Source: an uncultured Eubacteriales bacterium (GTDB lineage Bacteria; Bacillota_I; Bacilli_A; RF39; UBA660). Taken from it: a DNA stretch of 13,815 bases. Below the pieces are notes generated by a model, which was given only the letters and a program-made list of their open reading frames with translations, made no database searches and was not told the origin of the DNA. The first letter of the stretch is position 1. Each line of letters starts with the position of its first letter. A program made the position numbers and the translations under genes. The stretch is from NCBI GenBank assembly GCA_900321795.1, contig ONXO01000016.1, forward strand, positions 1-13,815, in the 5' to 3' direction. This document shows, piece after piece, positions 1 to 9,000 of this stretch.

Positions 1-816
1 ATCATATTTATACAATTCCCATCCAGTAACATTATCATTAATTGTGTCGTTTATTTTTATTGTAGGATGTCCATTATCAGATATGCTGTATTCATCAAAT
101 AATACGCTATTATTATATCCTCCAATTGCACCATAATATTTAACACCATTAATTTCATAATAATACCTAGCAGTATACGTTGGATTACCATAATCATTTA
201 AATGAATATTATCAGAAGTTATAGGTGATCTATAAGAATCTGTAGTGTAGAGATTCATAACTGGTCTATTTTCTTGGTACTCCTTTATGGTTAAAACATT
301 ATTTATTGTCTTAGTTTCAAAAAGACCCTCAAAGTCTGATGTTCTATAAAGCTCTATACCGCCTGGAAAGTTTATATCAAAATTAGGATTATGTGCTTTT
401 ATATTATATGTAACATTATTGTAGTTATATTCTAATCTCTTCACTGTTTTAGTAATGTCTAGTGCAGGAACTGGAATATTATTTGTATCATAGAATGATA
501 TATGTTGGGGTGATGACCATTCACCATAAACTCTTCTACCATTTTGCTGACTATAATATCTTCCCAAATAAATGTCTTTGTCATTTGATAAAACTACTTG
601 ATATTCGTCATTAATATTATCAGTTGTATAAACTTGTCCAAATGAATTGTCATCTATAGCATACACATGAAAATTATAATCACATTCTACACATGTTTTG
701 TATATTTCATAACCAGTAATGGTTTGATTTTGCTTATGATTTTTAACTTTAATTGTTAACACAGATTCTTCATTTAAATTGTTGGCAAAATTTTCAACCT
801 TGTAATCCATTTCAAT
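1..816 (-). repeat. Degenerate tandem protein repeat, fibronectin III-like, at least 2.2 units
   Basis: Within the secreted protein, two anchor motifs recur in the same order. One is a G-x-E-[IL]-Y-[KR] strand at residues 299, 417 and 529. The other is a Y-Y-x(3)-N-G-x-[KR]-x-Y-G strand at residues 350 and 481. The spacing implies units of about 110-130 residues. Sequence between the anchors is diverged, so the repeat shows at protein level only. The third unit is cut by the window edge. Confidence 0.5.
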
Positions 817-1608
817 TTTTGGCAATTCAAGAAAATATTTTTCTATATCACGATTCTTAAGTATTCTACCATCTTCTAGTTCCCCAACAATATTTTTTAA
901 TTTGTAATAAGCTCCATCACTCACCACCTTAAACAAAAAGGCACTATTGTTTTTTGATAAATCTTTAATCTCAAAATGTTTAGCTCCAATTACATCTGTA
1001 ATTTTCACATTAGAATTAAATGTCGGATATAATTCAATGCCTTCATATTCCAAATCAAAAGATATATTTTTTAAATCATCCAAGTCCTCTTTGGGAATTT
1101 GTAAATATGCAATTACGCTTTTATAAATAGTGTCTTTTTTTATATTTTCATATCTGTACTCTTTATTTTCAATAATTTCAAGAGTGGAATATAGCCTTTC
1201 ATCATTATCTAATTGGTAATCACTAATACTAGTTATATACCTCATGTCTAGAGAATCAAAATCGATTTCATTATAATTATCTTTATCTTTGTATTCAATA
1301 TTAAACGTATCTGAAACTTCTACAGACTCAGCACTCATAGCATTTATCCATTTGCCTCTTGGATTTTTATATAGAATTACCATATCTTCTAGATTATTGC
1401 CTTCTATTGTTTTGGAAGCTAGCATTATAAGTTCAGTGGTTAGCTTTCCTTCATAGCCTGTTTCAGTATTAACTTCTCTAGTAAACATATGTGTTCCAAT
1501 TACATATGTTCCAACAGGCACATCGTCTTTTTTAATTGTCTGAGCACTCAAGCTTAATACTGGCAATAGCAATATTAAGCTAAATACTATATATTTAATT
1601 TTTTTCAT
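1..1608 (-). CDS. Secreted repeat-containing surface protein, C-terminus cut by the window edge
   Basis: I do not recognise a named family. The frame is open from ATG at 1608 to base 1 (536 codons), so the stop lies outside the window. Residues 1-22 look like a cleavable signal peptide: MKKIK, a hydrophobic run, then LSLSA-Q. There is no lipobox Cys, so it is not an obvious lipoprotein. Residues about 30-260 form an acidic, strand-rich region with no motif I can name. From about 265 on, a degenerate unit of roughly 110-130 residues recurs: GYEIYK at 299, GIELYR at 417 and GWELYK at 529, with RYYSQQNGRRVYG at 350 and RYYYEINGVKYYG at 481. This resembles bacterial fibronectin type III-like modules. 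The only Cys residues form a CVEC pair at 306-309. GGAAAGGAG lies 4 bases before the ATG, and the upstream InlB-repeat gene ends 12 bases away, so the two are probably cotranscribed. A cell-surface adhesin or scaffold is inference. Confidence 0.8.
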   Translation of the reverse strand, partial: MKKIKYIVFSLILLLPVLSLSAQTIKKDDVPVGTYVIGTHMFTREVNTETGYEGKLTTELIMLASKTIEGNNLEDMVILYKNPRGKWINAMSAESVEVSDTFNIEYKDKDNYNEIDFDSLDMRYITSISDYQLDNDERLYSTLEIIENKEYRYENIKKDTIYKSVIAYLQIPKEDLDDLKNISFDLEYEGIELYPTFNSNVKITDVIGAKHFEIKDLSKNNSAFLFKVVSDGAYYKLKNIVGELEDGRILKNRDIEKYFLELPKIEMDYKVENFANNLNEESVLTIKVKNHKQNQTITGYEIYKTCVECDYNFHVYAIDDNSFGQVYTTDNINDEYQVVLSNDKDIYLGRYYSQQNGRRVYGEWSSPQHISFYDTNNIPVPALDITKTVKRLEYNYNNVTYNIKAHNPNFDINFPGGIELYRTSDFEGLFETKTINNVLTIKEYQENRPVMNLYTTDSYRSPITSDNIHLNDYGNPTYTARYYYEINGVKYYGAIGGYNNSVLFDEYSISDNGHPTIKINDTINDNVTGWELYKYD

Positions 1609-1620
1609 TTTACTCCTTTC

Positions 1621-2985
1621 CTATTTTAAAGTGGCCGTTACTACTGTTCCATCTTTTAGCACTACCTTAAATGTAGTTTCGCCTTCCAAATCACTAAATG
1701 ATACTGTTGGATTCGTCCCTTTACACAACATCACACCATCTGAGTAATTGATTTGTGTAAAAGATATTACCTTCCCATCCTCTTTAACAGTTAAAGTTCT
1801 ATCTGGTGAGTAATCATCCACTTTTGCAACGGAAATTGTATAACTCTTTTGCTTGAAATTAGCTACTAATACTATATCACTAGTAACACTTGAATTAAAG
1901 TCATAAGTTTTACCATTTAATGTCCAACCTACAAATGTGTATCCTGTTTTAGATGGATCAGCTGGTTTTGAAGCTTTACCTCCTTCTTTTACTGATTGAC
2001 TAGGGATAGTTCCAACTCCATTTGTATTAAAACTAACAGTATAGTCTTTTACTTCTTTCCAAGTTGCCACCAAAGTAATATTTGAGTTTACAGGTGTATT
2101 AAAATTATATTCACTGCTTCCAAGCAGCCACTTATCAAATGTGTATCCACTCCTTGTCGGATTAGTCGGTTTAGTAACTTTACCTCCTTCAGTGATTGTT
2201 TGAGTTGGCACACTACTTCCACCCGTCACATTAAATGATACACTATAAGATTTTACTTCTTTCCATACTGCTGTTAATGTTATATCCTTAGTCACTTTAC
2301 TACTAAAGCTATAAGTTTTCCCTTCTAATTGCCATTCTACAAATGCATAACCGCTTTTTGTCGGATTAGCTGGTTTTGGAACTGTTTTTCCTTCTTCAAC
2401 AGTTTTAGTACTAATTTTACTTCCACCAGTTGTATCAAAAGTAACTTTATATGTAATTTTATCTTCTTCTATCTTTTCCCACTTTGCTACTAATGTTATA
2501 TCTTTAGTAACTGGTGTATTAAAGTCATATTCTTTATTATTTAGTGTCCAATACAAGAAATTATATCCTTCTCTAGTAGGCTCAGATACTTGTGAAGCGT
2601 TTTTCCCCTCTACAACAGTTTGGCTTTCAATACTACTTCCTCCATTTGCATCAAACGTAATTATATAGGCTGTCTCTTTAATATCTACTCCAAGCCAATT
2701 AGCCACCAATGTTATATCTTCGTTGACCGTACTATTAAAATTATACATTTCACCATTTAATGACCAATAAGTAAAATCATAGCCTTCTCTTACTGGAGAG
2801 ATTGGCTCGTTAATAGTACTACCTGCTTTTACAATTTGAGCAGCTATATCACTGCCACCATTAGTATCAAACGTTACAGTATATACTTTCTCATTATTCT
2901 TTAAATAAATCACTCCAAATAGTCCTAAACTTATTAGTATAATAAATAGTGCAATAAATATTATAACCGTATTTTTCTTTTCCAT
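1621..2985 (-). CDS. Membrane-anchored protein with five InlB B (Listeria-Bacteroides) repeats
   Basis: A 454-residue surface protein. MEKKNT is followed by one hydrophobic segment at about 7-28, which should act as an uncleaved signal-anchor and leave the rest outside the cell. Five repeats of exactly 63 residues follow at 35-97, 107-169, 179-241, 247-309 and 315-377. Each has the pattern Y-x-V-[TS]-F-[DN]-x(2)-G, G-Y-x-F-x-x-W and a closing D/N-I-x-L-x-A-x-[WF], typical of the Listeria-Bacteroides repeat family found in internalin B and many gut surface proteins. A different 74-residue C-terminal domain (381-454) holds the only Cys. There is no LPxTG signal. The start is ATG 2985, because AAAGGAG lies 5 bases upstream; a GTG at 3000 would place this site inside the gene. 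The family points to adhesion or surface binding; the ligand is unknown. Confidence 0.88.
   Translation of the reverse strand: MEKKNTVIIFIALFIILISLGLFGVIYLKNNEKVYTVTFDTNGGSDIAAQIVKAGSTINEPISPVREGYDFTYWSLNGEMYNFNSTVNEDITLVANWLGVDIKETAYIITFDANGGSSIESQTVVEGKNASQVSEPTREGYNFLYWTLNNKEYDFNTPVTKDITLVAKWEKIEEDKITYKVTFDTTGGSKISTKTVEEGKTVPKPANPTKSGYAFVEWQLEGKTYSFSSKVTKDITLTAVWKEVKSYSVSFNVTGGSSVPTQTITEGGKVTKPTNPTRSGYTFDKWLLGSSEYNFNTPVNSNITLVATWKEVKDYTVSFNTNGVGTIPSQSVKEGGKASKPADPSKTGYTFVGWTLNGKTYDFNSSVTSDIVLVANFKQKSYTISVAKVDDYSPDRTLTVKEDGKVISFTQINYSDGVMLCKGTNPTVSFSDLEGETTFKVVLKDGTVVTATLK
1855..2883 (-). repeat. Five in-frame 189-bp repeat units (InlB B repeats)
   Basis: The units lie at 2695-2883, 2479-2667, 2263-2451, 2059-2247 and 1855-2043. 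All five encode exactly 63 residues with no insertion or deletion. Linkers are 9, 9, 5 and 5 residues. The order of similarity suggests stepwise duplication: units 1-2 share REGY-F-YW, units 3-5 share [KR][ST]GY-F, and only units 4-5 have the EGGK pattern and the KEVK linker. Confidence 0.9.
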
Positions 2986-3136
2986 TTTTACTCCTTTCAC
3001 TTCTATTCACATATATGTCTTTAAATGCGTATCTGTTAACCACCTCTTTCACTTAAGTACATAATAAGCTACAAAAATGATAATAAATCTAATCATAATC
3101 ATATCTATTTGTGCCATTAGCGTATAGCTACTATCA
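2986..3136 (-). other. Predicted ~150-base 5' leader of the surface-protein pair
   Basis: The 323 bases between polA and the InlB-repeat gene hold the polA terminator, one promoter and this leader. It contains a possible 22-codon reading frame (ATG 3117, TGA 3049-3051; begins MAQIDM, strongly hydrophobic) without a ribosome binding site. It also holds an orphan Shine-Dalgarno-like AAAGAGGTGG at about 3040-3049 with no good start behind it, and a short ACATATATGT palindrome. I see no recognisable riboswitch. Confidence 0.4.
2991..2997 (-). promoter_or_regulatory. Ribosome binding site fixing the start of the InlB-repeat gene
   Basis: AAAGGAG followed by TAAAA and ATG 2985. It overlaps the in-frame GTG at 3000, which therefore cannot be the true start. 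The following gene has a nearly identical initiation region, GGAAAGGAGTAAA-ATG. Confidence 0.8.
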
Positions 3137-3142
3137 AATATT

Positions 3143-3171
3143 ATTATATAGTTTTGAGAGCCAATAGTCAA
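3143..3171 (-). promoter_or_regulatory. Sigma-A-type promoter of the surface-protein pair
   Basis: On the minus strand TTGACT (3171-3166), a 17-base spacer and TATAAT (3148-3143) give 5/6 and 6/6 matches to consensus at the optimal spacing. This is the best promoter in the window. The predicted start is near 3136, about 150 bases before the InlB-repeat gene. Confidence 0.8.
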
Positions 3172-3284
3172 TAGATTTTTCGGTATCAATAAATATATAT
3201 GTAATATTAATACTAACATAGAAATAGTAAAAATATGCATTATTTAAACTATAATTTAATAACTATTATGGAATTTAAAATTCA

Positions 3285-3310
3285 AAAACTGTACATCAGC
3301 GTACAGTTTT
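3285..3310 (-). terminator. Intrinsic terminator of polA
   Basis: A perfect 10-bp inverted repeat (AAAACTGTAC / GTACAGTTTT) with a 6-base loop, followed on the minus strand by TGAATTTT. The left arm begins inside the polA TAA stop. The A-run on the other side means it could also work on the plus strand. Confidence 0.85.
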
Positions 3311-5936
3311 ATTTTGCGTTATACCAATCAGTTCCACTTTCTACTTCTACTTTAAGAGGAACAGCCAAAGTATAAGCATTTTCCATAACCTCTCTTACTA
3401 AATTTTCCATTTTCTCTTTTTCTTCCAACGGAACAGAAAACACTAGTTCATCATGTACCTGAATTAACATTTTACTTTTAAGATTACATCTAGTTATTTC
3501 TTTGTCAACTTCTATCATAGCCTTTTTAATAATATCCGCACTTGTTCCTTGAATGGGTGTATTAAGGGCTATTCTTTCACCACTTTTTCTAATCATAAAA
3601 TTAGTATTTTTAAGTTCATCTATTACTCTTTTTCTATTCATAAGAGTTCTAACATATCCGTTTTCTTTTGCCTCTTTTACTATATCATTCATATATTTCT
3701 GAACAGCTGGATACATATCTAAATACTTATTTATTAACTTTCTAGCTTCATCTGCTCTAATATCTAAGTTTTCACCTAACCCAAATCCACTTATTCCGTA
3801 TACTATTCCAAAAATAACAGCTTTAGCAGTTCTTCTTTGATTTTTTGTTACTGCTTCAAGCGGAATTCCATATATATCTGAAGCAACTTTTGAATGTATA
3901 TCTTCTCCATTAATAAATGCATTAATTAAAGTTTTATCATTGGCTATATGAGAAAGAACTCGAAGCTCAATTTGAGAATAATCACTACTCATTATTATGC
4001 TTCCATCTTCTGGAAGAAATGCTTTTCTTATTTTTTTACCTTCTTCATTTCTAATAGGAATATTTTGAAGATTAGGTTCAACTGAAGAAAGCCTTCCTGT
4101 TCTAGTCACTGCTTGTTTATAAATAGTGTGTATTTTGCCATCTTCCATAATATATTTTTTTAAACTATCCATATATGTAGACATAATTTTACTTAGATTT
4201 CTATGTTCTAAAACCAAAGGAATAATAGGATGTAAATCAAATAATTTTATCAATGTATCATGATCTGTTGGATAGCCATTTTTTCCAGCTTTCTTACCAT
4301 GAGGAAGATTAAGTTTTTCAAAAAGTATCTCGCCTAGTTGCTTAGGAGAAGATATATTAAATTCTTCACCCACCATATTATATATACTATTACTAATGAT
4401 ATTAAGCTTAATAACTATTTCCTCTTGCATTTCATCCAAAACGTCTTTACTACATTTAATACCATTCATCTCCATTTTAGCAAGCACAGGAATCAAAGGC
4501 ATCTCCATATCATCAAATAGTTTTTTCATTCCTTCACTTTCTAATTCATTTAGTAGCTCATCTTTAGTATCATATATAAACTTTGATTTTAATCCTACAT
4601 TTTTTAAAAATGTTTCTTCATCTACTATAACCTTATTCTTTTTAATTAATTCTTCATAGAAAGATATTTCATATCCCTTAGTATTAGCTAAGTAACTGAT
4701 ATCATCTTTAATATTATAATTAAGCAAATAACCACATATCATTGCATCATAACTGCTAGCACCCAAATTAATTCCTATTTTATTTAAAGCGACTATATTC
4801 TTTTTATAATCATAAGTATATTTAGCATGTTCAAAAATATGAACATTTTCTTTTATTGCCACTGGATTTAAATAATATATATTATCTCCATCATAAATGC
4901 TCATACCTAATATATTAGCTTGATGATAATTATCTTTATCAAGTTCAATATAATAAGCAAAATCTTTGTCTATTTCAATTTTACCATTAACATTAATAAT
5001 ATTAATTTCTTTTTTATTGGTATCTAATGAATCTACCAAATCTAAAGATAATTGTCCTTTAGAGTTTCCATATGTCATTTCAAATTTCTTAAGTAATGAA
5101 TAAAACTCTAATTCTTTATATAATTCTTTTACCTTAAAAACATCAACTTCTTTTTTCTTTATATCTTCAAAAGTATATTTTAGTGGCACTTCCTTATATA
5201 TTGTTGCTATTTCCTTTGAAAAGAATGCGTTTTCTTTATCTGATTCTAGCTTTTCACGTGTTTTAGCTGATATTTTATCTAAATTTTCATACACACCTTC
5301 CAAAGAACCATATGTACTTATTAAACTAATGGCTGTTTTTTCACCTATTCCTTTAACTCCAGGGATATTATCTGATGCATCTCCCATTAAAGCTTTTAAA
5401 TCTATCATTTTAATAGGTTCAGTTTTATAGGCTTCATAGAAAACTTTTTCATCCATTAATATATAATCTTTTTGTTTTAATAGCTTTACATTTACATCTG
5501 TGCTTATAAGCTGAAGTAAGTCTTTGTCCGAAGAAACTATAGTCGCATCATAATTTTTATCTTCATCTGCCATTCTAGCAAATGTTCCGATTATATCGTC
5601 AGCTTCATAACCTTCAGCATCTAATGCCACTATTCCAAAAGCTGCTAATAATTCATAGGCTTTAGGAAACTGAATTAGTAAATCATCAGGCGTTTTAATT
5701 CTTCCAGCTTTGTAATTTTCATATTTTTCATGTCTAAAGTTTTTACCTTTATCAAAAGCAACCATAATATATTCTGGATTCTCTTCTGATAATATTTTAT
5801 TTATCATATTTATAAAACCAAATAAAGCATTAGTAGGAAAACCTTTACTGTTTTTCATTAAACTTCCCGAATATGCAGTTGCATAATAACTTCTAAATAA
5901 TAAGTTGTTACCATCTATTAAAATTGCTCTTTTCAT
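3309..5936 (-). CDS. polA: DNA polymerase I
   Basis: An 875-residue family A polymerase for gap filling, RNA primer removal and repair. Residues 1 to about 290 are the 5' nuclease (FEN) domain with its acidic metal ligands: D8, D62, EADD 111-114, SSDKD 135-139 and GDASDN 185-190. Residues about 310-470 are a degenerate 3' exonuclease domain: the D-x-E pair is replaced by I-E-L near 330, so proofreading is probably absent, as in Bacillus enzymes. The polymerase domain has motif A DYSQIELR (D652), motif B RRTAKAVIFGIVYG (701-714, K705, Y713) and motif C HDE (828-830). A Phe sits at the O-helix nucleotide-discrimination position (709). A QLSLDLV peptide at 295-301 resembles a sliding-clamp motif. 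The start is ATG 5936, with AGGTGG 8 bases upstream; an in-frame GTG at 5948 overlaps that site. It has its own promoter and terminator. Confidence 0.98.
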   Translation of the reverse strand: MKRAILIDGNNLLFRSYYATAYSGSLMKNSKGFPTNALFGFINMINKILSEENPEYIMVAFDKGKNFRHEKYENYKAGRIKTPDDLLIQFPKAYELLAAFGIVALDAEGYEADDIIGTFARMADEDKNYDATIVSSDKDLLQLISTDVNVKLLKQKDYILMDEKVFYEAYKTEPIKMIDLKALMGDASDNIPGVKGIGEKTAISLISTYGSLEGVYENLDKISAKTREKLESDKENAFFSKEIATIYKEVPLKYTFEDIKKKEVDVFKVKELYKELEFYSLLKKFEMTYGNSKGQLSLDLVDSLDTNKKEINIINVNGKIEIDKDFAYYIELDKDNYHQANILGMSIYDGDNIYYLNPVAIKENVHIFEHAKYTYDYKKNIVALNKIGINLGASSYDAMICGYLLNYNIKDDISYLANTKGYEISFYEELIKKNKVIVDEETFLKNVGLKSKFIYDTKDELLNELESEGMKKLFDDMEMPLIPVLAKMEMNGIKCSKDVLDEMQEEIVIKLNIISNSIYNMVGEEFNISSPKQLGEILFEKLNLPHGKKAGKNGYPTDHDTLIKLFDLHPIIPLVLEHRNLSKIMSTYMDSLKKYIMEDGKIHTIYKQAVTRTGRLSSVEPNLQNIPIRNEEGKKIRKAFLPEDGSIIMSSDYSQIELRVLSHIANDKTLINAFINGEDIHSKVASDIYGIPLEAVTKNQRRTAKAVIFGIVYGISGFGLGENLDIRADEARKLINKYLDMYPAVQKYMNDIVKEAKENGYVRTLMNRKRVIDELKNTNFMIRKSGERIALNTPIQGTSADIIKKAMIEVDKEITRCNLKSKMLIQVHDELVFSVPLEEKEKMENLVREVMENAYTLAVPLKVEVESGTDWYNAK

Positions 5937-5944
5937 AACTTTAA

Positions 5945-5950
5945 CCACCT
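5945..5950 (-). promoter_or_regulatory. Ribosome binding site fixing the polA start
   Basis: AGGTGG, then 8 bases, then ATG 5936. It overlaps the in-frame GTG at 5948 and so rules that codon out as the start. It lies at the very 5' end of the predicted transcript. Confidence 0.75.
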
Positions 5951-5956
5951 AAGATA

Positions 5957-5985
5957 ATTTTATCAAAAAGGTAAATATTTGTCCA
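5957..5985 (-). promoter_or_regulatory. Promoter of polA, extended -10 type
   Basis: On the minus strand TGGACA (5985-5980, 5/6), a 17-base spacer and TAAAAT (5962-5957, 5/6). The spacer ends in TGA, giving a TGn extended -10. The predicted start is near 5950, so the leader is only about 14 bases. Confidence 0.7.
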
Positions 5986-6035
5986 TTTTTAAACTAATTA
6001 ACATTGAAAATTCGCAAAAACAAACAAATAAAGAA

Positions 6036-6063
6036 AAAACAACTTCATATTTAAAGTTGTTTT
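6036..6063 (-). terminator. Intrinsic terminator of polC
   Basis: A perfect 10-bp stem (AAAACAACTT / AAGTTGTTTT) with an 8-base loop. On the minus strand it is followed by TTCTTTATTTGTTTGTTTTT. The first arm starts within the polC TAA stop. Confidence 0.85.
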
Positions 6064-9000
6064 ATCCAAATAAATCAAGTGATAACTGAGAACTTTCTGG
6101 AAGAGAATCAAACACTCCCATGCCTCTCATTTTATCTATAATTGCTTGTGATACTTTGCCACGATTTTGTAAATCTTCAATAGAAACATAAGCGCCTTTA
6201 TTTCTTTCTTCCACAACTTTCTTTGCAGCTATATCGCCCATACCATCTATTGCAGTAAATGGAGGAATAAGTCCTTTACCATCAGGTGTTACTTTAAACA
6301 TAGTTGCATCGGAATCTGTTATAGATATTTTTTCAAATCTAAATCCTCTTTCTATCATTTCATTACAAATATATAGTGAAGATAAAGTAGAATCTTCTTT
6401 ATTAGTTTTATCAAAGCCTTTCGCTTCTATAGTTTCAATTGCTTGTTTTACCGCAGCTTTTCCTTTATACATGGCATCCAAATCAAAATCTTGCTCACGT
6501 ATACTTAGGTAAACTCTGTAGTAGTATATTGGGTAGTAAAGCTTAAACCAGGCTATTCTAACACCATTTATAACATATGCAGCAGCATGTGCTTTAGGGA
6601 ACATGTACTTAATCTTTTCACATGATTTAATATACCAGTCTTCAACGTTATGTTCTTTCATTATTTCTTTGTACTCGTTCCATTTATCTGGCTCTTTTGC
6701 TGTTTTACCTTTTCTGACAAACTCACTCATTTTAAAGCTTTGCGACTTGTCTATTCCAGCAGCAATTAATCCGTTCATTATGTCGTCACGGCATCCGATA
6801 ACTTTATCAAATGTACAAGTTCCATCTAAGATTAAATCTCTAGCATTTCCGTTCCAAACGTCAGTACCATGTGATAATCCTGATATTTTAATTAAATCGG
6901 CAAATCTAGTAGGTTTAATTTCTTCAAGCATTTTGATTGTGAAGTTAGTGTTGAACTCAGGTATTCCAAGTGTTCCGGAGTAGCATTTAAGTTGCTCACG
7001 TGTAACTCCAAGAGCATCTGGCCTATTAAATAAGCTAAGTGTGTCTAAATCATCTAGTGGTATATCTTTAATATTAACTCCAGTGTCACTTTCTAAGTAT
7101 TTTAGTACAGTTGGATCATCGTGTCCAAGTATATCTAGTTTAAGAACGTTTTCTTCAATGTCGTGGAATTCAAAGTGTGTTGTGAACCAAGCTGCTTCTG
7201 TGTTTTCAGCTGGATACTGGAATGGAGTGAAATCATAAACATCTTTATAATCAGGTATAACTATAATACCTCCAGGATGCTGCCCTGAAGTTCTTTTTAT
7301 TCCAGTAATACCTTGTGCTAAGCGTTCTATCTCTGGTCTTCTCATTGTTATTCCTTTATCTTCCATATAACCCTTAACAAAACCATATGCTGTTTTTTCA
7401 GCTATTGTAGAAACTGTACCTGCTCTGTATACATTATGTTCACCAAATAAGACTTTAGTGTAATCGTGTGCCTTAGCTTGATATTCTCCTGAGAAATTAA
7501 GGTCTATATCTGGTGTTTTCTCAGCGTTAAAGCCAAGGAATGTTTCAAATGGAATATTCTGCCCTTGTCTTTTCATCACACTTCCACATTCGCACTGCCT
7601 TTCAGGAAGGTCAAATCCTGAGTCATAGTTTTCAGTTAGTGAGTGACCATCTATTTCAAATAAAGTTTTTTTACAATTTGGGCATACATAATGCGGAGGT
7701 AAAGGGTTAACTTCAGTTATACCACAGAAAGTTGCTACTAAGGAAGAACCTACTGACCCTCTTGAACCAACAATATATCCGTGTTCATTAGAGTTTTCAA
7801 CAAGTCTTTGGGCTATCAAATAAAGAACTGCATATCCGTTACTAATGATACCATTTAGTTCTTTTTCTAGCCTAGTTGCAATAATTTCGGGCAAGTTTTC
7901 TCCATATATACTTTTAGCTGTTTCATAAACTTTATCAGTTATTATTCCTTCAGAGTTTTCCATTCTAGGAGGATTTAATCCGGGTTTTACTATTTCAACA
8001 GTTTCGAACATATCAGCTATCATATTTGAGTTTGTTACAACTATTTCATATGACTTTTCTTTTCCTAAAAACTCAAACTCCTTAAGCATTTCATTAGTTG
8101 TCATTAGATAGGCATTAGGTATTGTTTTTATTGAGTGTCTATTAAGCGGATGAAGTCCACCGCCAGGTTGTTTTTGTCTTACAAGTATTTCTCTATATAT
8201 ATTATCTTCAGGATCAAGCGTATGAACGTCACCTGTTGCGACTACCATCTTATTTATGATTGCTGCATTATCCACTATTTTCTTTACTATATTATATATA
8301 TCAGCTTTTGAAGATACTTCACTACTTTCAATAAGAAAGTCACATATACTAGGAGGGTTGACTTCAATAAAGTCATAAAATTCCATTAAGTTTCTTAACT
8401 CTTCTTCAGTTTTACTTTTAGCTGCTTCAAATATTTCTCCGTGAACACATCCACTTCCTATAATTAATCCTTCTCTATATTCTTTTAGTATACTTTTAGG
8501 CGTTCTAGGTGTTTTATAGAAGTATTTAGTATTTGCAAATGATATAATTTTAAACATATTTTTAAGACCTACATTATTTTTAGCATATACAGTTAAGTGG
8601 TAAGGTCTATTAACTTTGTAAGCTTCCTCTGGATTAGCAAGTCTTCTTAAATCAGTAATAGTTTTAAAAGTACTATCTAAGTTAGCTATCATTTTATGAA
8701 AAACTAAAGCTGTTCCTTCTGCATCATAGTCAGCTCGGTGGTGAGCATCCTCACTCCATGGCACACCATATCTTTTAGTTAATACAGTTAGATTGTGTTT
8801 ATTTTCATCTGGATACTGAGCTTTACTTATTTCCATTGTATCTATTACTACATTGTCAAATGTTCCTAAGTCATATTTCTTGTAGGCGCTTTGCATGAAT
8901 GATATATCAAAACGAGCATTTTGGGCAACCATAGGAGCATCACCCACCCAGTCTTTAAACCTTTTTACTACAGTTTCTTCATCATCTTTATCTTTAAGCA

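Noticed and set aside
1855..2883. CRISPR-like or tandem DNA repeat array
   Set aside because: The periodicity is 189-216 bp, in frame, and diverged at DNA level; it encodes protein repeats.
3049..3240. 63-codon hydrophobic minus-strand reading frame
   Set aside because: No ribosome binding site, low-complexity AT-rich sequence, and the consensus promoter TTGACT-17-TATAAT lies inside it. It is better explained as promoter plus leader; the last 22 codons are kept only as a possible leader frame.
4338..4659. Plus-strand open frames opposite polA
   Set aside because: Antisense to conserved polA codons, biased composition, no initiation signals.
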